From Ignavibacteria bacterium (GTDB taxonomy: Bacteria; Bacteroidota; Ignavibacteria; Ignavibacteriales; Ignavibacteriaceae): DNA of 64,000 nucleotides. The translations under genes and the position numbers were made by a program. The notes beneath the pieces are model-generated. The model had not been told where the DNA came from. It ran no database searches and was given only the letters and a program-made list of their open reading frames with translations. Shown piece after piece: positions 62,652 through 64,000 of this stretch (within the stretch, counting starts at the first letter, position 1; every line of letters begins with the position of its first letter). The stretch spans positions 1-64,000 of the forward strand of contig JAUYAB010000100.1 of NCBI GenBank assembly GCA_030693705.1, written 5' to 3'.

Positions 62652-62739
62652 TTCTTGATCGTGATCTTACTCTTACTCGTTTATAGACCGTTAATGCAAA
62701 AAAAAAGAGTAAGCACAAGATTATGAGCAAGATCAAGAA
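62652..62739. repeat. Long imperfect inverted repeat after the second chemoreceptor
   Basis: TTCTTGATC (62652-62660) pairs perfectly with GATCAAGAA (62731-62739), and TTACTC (62673-62678) with GAGTAA (62707-62712). The intervening arms ATCTTACTC and GAGTAAGCACAAGAT are partly complementary, with an A-run in the loop. It may end the receptor transcript or be a mobile repeat; the AAGAGCAAGA style also occurs at 13689. The rest of 62617-62967 shows nothing. Confidence 0.5.
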
Positions 62740-62967
62740 ACTGCTTTCACTTATGCATAAGATGACTTATTCACTTTCTGAACACTAATTAACACTTGGT
62801 TATTATTGTTCAGTTATAACTCGCAGAGAATTGTTTTTTGCTTAAAAAATCAACTTAGATACCCGGCATTAATTTTGAGAACAAATATCGGTGCAAATTT
62901 TATCGCAGAACTTCCGAATCGCTGTGATACTATTTTTACAAAAACTAAATGAAAACAGGTTTATCAG

Positions 62968-64000
62968 ATGAGCGGAACAAAATCTCCAAATTCAAAAGTA
63001 TTAGAATTACTTAAAGCCGAAGAAGCAGAAGTAAGAATCGAAACGCTTGAATCACTTTCATGTCTTAAACTTTCAGATGAAGTGATTGAAGCAGTCTGCT
63101 TCTCAATCACTGATCCCGACAAAGGGGTTAAAAATGCGGCAGTGAATTTTTTAACTCAGTGCACGGATGCTCGAATCCCGGCTAAAATTGCCGCGTTTAT
63201 TTCCTCCAAAGAAATTGAAACGCGCAACCTTGCGGGAGAAATATTGTTGAGGATCGGCACAAATGCAGTTCAAGCGTTGATTGATTATATTTCCATCGGT
63301 GATGATGACGACAAAAAATTTGCGGTAGATGTTCTTGGTTTGATCGGAAGCCCCGACTCTTCCCCGGCAATACTGGAATTAATGCAAACCAACGAAAATG
63401 AAAACGTGCTTCTTGCATGTATTGAGGCTCTGGGCAATAACAAAGCGGCTGAGTCGTTGAATCAACTTATTGAACTCTTCGAGAAAAACGAACTGTTTCA
63501 GCCAACCATTATTGAAGCGCTCGGCAAAATTGAAACGCCTGAAGCGCTTCACTTTGTTATGTCAAAGTACAAAGCAGAAAATGAATTTTTAAAATTTTCT
63601 ATTATCGAAAGTCTTGGAACTATCGGCGATGAAGAAACTTTTTTCTTCCTGCTCTCCGAAGTTGCAGAAACCGGAAGCCCTTTGGTTTGGCCTTTGCTAA
63701 AATCCATCTTACTCTTAAAGATCAAATACAATTTTGATATTCCGTTTGATGAAAAGATGAGGAATTCAATTTTGAATACGCTGAATGAAGCTGATGCAGA
63801 GTATAAAAAAATTGCCGCTCACTTAATTTCGGTTTTTGATGATAAAGAAATTCTTCTTGCTTGCTTAAAAATTTACGGTGAAGATTTTGAAGTTGATGAG
63901 ATTTTAAGAGAGAAATTTTTCCTATCACCGCTCGTAATTTTTCAACACATTCCTGAGTTGCTAAACCAAAAACCGGAAAATCTGAAAAATCTTGTCGCCT
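62968..64000 (+). CDS. HEAT-repeat protein (runs off right edge)
   Basis: Frame open from the ATG at 62968 to the window end, 344 residues so far. It is built from about nine helical HEAT/PBS-lyase-like repeats of ~30 residues (LELLKAEEAEVRIETLESLS; VIEAVCFSITDPDKGVKNAA; ALIDYISIGDDDDKKFAVDV). There is no catalytic motif and no signal peptide. Such proteins are protein-protein scaffolds. Its place behind cheW and two receptors suggests a chemotaxis-linked adaptor, as seen in other Bacteroidota-group clusters, but this is inferred from position. Confidence 0.85.
   Translation, partial: MSGTKSPNSKVLELLKAEEAEVRIETLESLSCLKLSDEVIEAVCFSITDPDKGVKNAAVNFLTQCTDARIPAKIAAFISSKEIETRNLAGEILLRIGTNAVQALIDYISIGDDDDKKFAVDVLGLIGSPDSSPAILELMQTNENENVLLACIEALGNNKAAESLNQLIELFEKNELFQPTIIEALGKIETPEALHFVMSKYKAENEFLKFSIIESLGTIGDEETFFFLLSEVAETGSPLVWPLLKSILLLKIKYNFDIPFDEKMRNSILNTLNEADAEYKKIAAHLISVFDDKEILLACLKIYGEDFEVDEILREKFFLSPLVIFQHIPELLNQKPENLKNLVA

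Overview
The window looks like a low-GC member of the Bacteroidota/Ignavibacteriota/Chlorobiota group, most likely an ignavibacterium. Three long secreted proteins end in the NYPNPFNP-type type IX secretion (T9SS) sorting domain. Start regions are A-rich with weak Shine-Dalgarno sites, and there is a very high density of PAS-rich histidine kinases. The assignment is inferred from protein style; there is no rRNA or complete tRNA here to confirm it.

Region 1, about 1-24,800, is an integrative element or genomic island. Its right edge is a 3' fragment of a tRNA-Lys(CTT) gene (24755-24796) followed by that tRNA's terminator; its left edge lies outside the window. On the minus strand, 12625 to 1 is one defence operon: an ABC-three-component (ABC-3C) system (DUF2326-type ATPase, small middle component, putative effector/C-terminal component), a KAP-family NTPase, a complete type I restriction-modification system (hsdM, hsdS, hsdR) and a further ATPase cut by the window edge. 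Genes overlap or abut throughout, except for a 120-bp gap before hsdR that carries a cluster of TTGTGCA palindromes. On the plus strand, 12692-17153 is a mobility/replication module: RteC-like protein, HTH/excisionase-like protein, tyrosine recombinase and primase-helicase. It is followed by inverted iteron-like repeats.

The most unusual part is 17719-23160, a visibly more AT-rich four-gene operon with gaps of 5, 1 and 3 bp. It encodes an M29-type metallopeptidase with all five metal ligands and a C-terminal winged-helix-like tail, an AAA/STAND-like NTPase, a second NTPase with a degenerate P-loop, and a ComEC-like metallo-beta-lactamase-fold hydrolase. I do not recognise it as a named system. 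The combination of peptidase, NTPase and MBL enzyme recalls AVAST type 1, but the parts differ. A second recombinase and a truncated recombinase C-terminus close the element. Short palindromic repeats of one family sit inside or at the ends of element genes (hsdS twice, integrase twice, primase once).

Region 2, about 25,000-64,000, is ordinary chromosome. It holds secreted T9SS cargo (a CotH/lamin-tail protein, a GH5 glycosidase with a carbohydrate-binding module, an M14 carboxypeptidase), outer-membrane barrel proteins and a few housekeeping enzymes (GH13 glycosidase, phosphoglucose isomerase-like, Nudix, SNase-like). It also holds a large signalling estate: a PAS kinase with an NtrC-type regulator, a STAS/SpoIIE partner-switching pair, four further PAS-rich kinases in one minus-strand block (one of 1,699 residues), and a chemotaxis cluster (CheW, two chemoreceptors, a short TonB-like protein and a HEAT-repeat protein that runs off the right edge).
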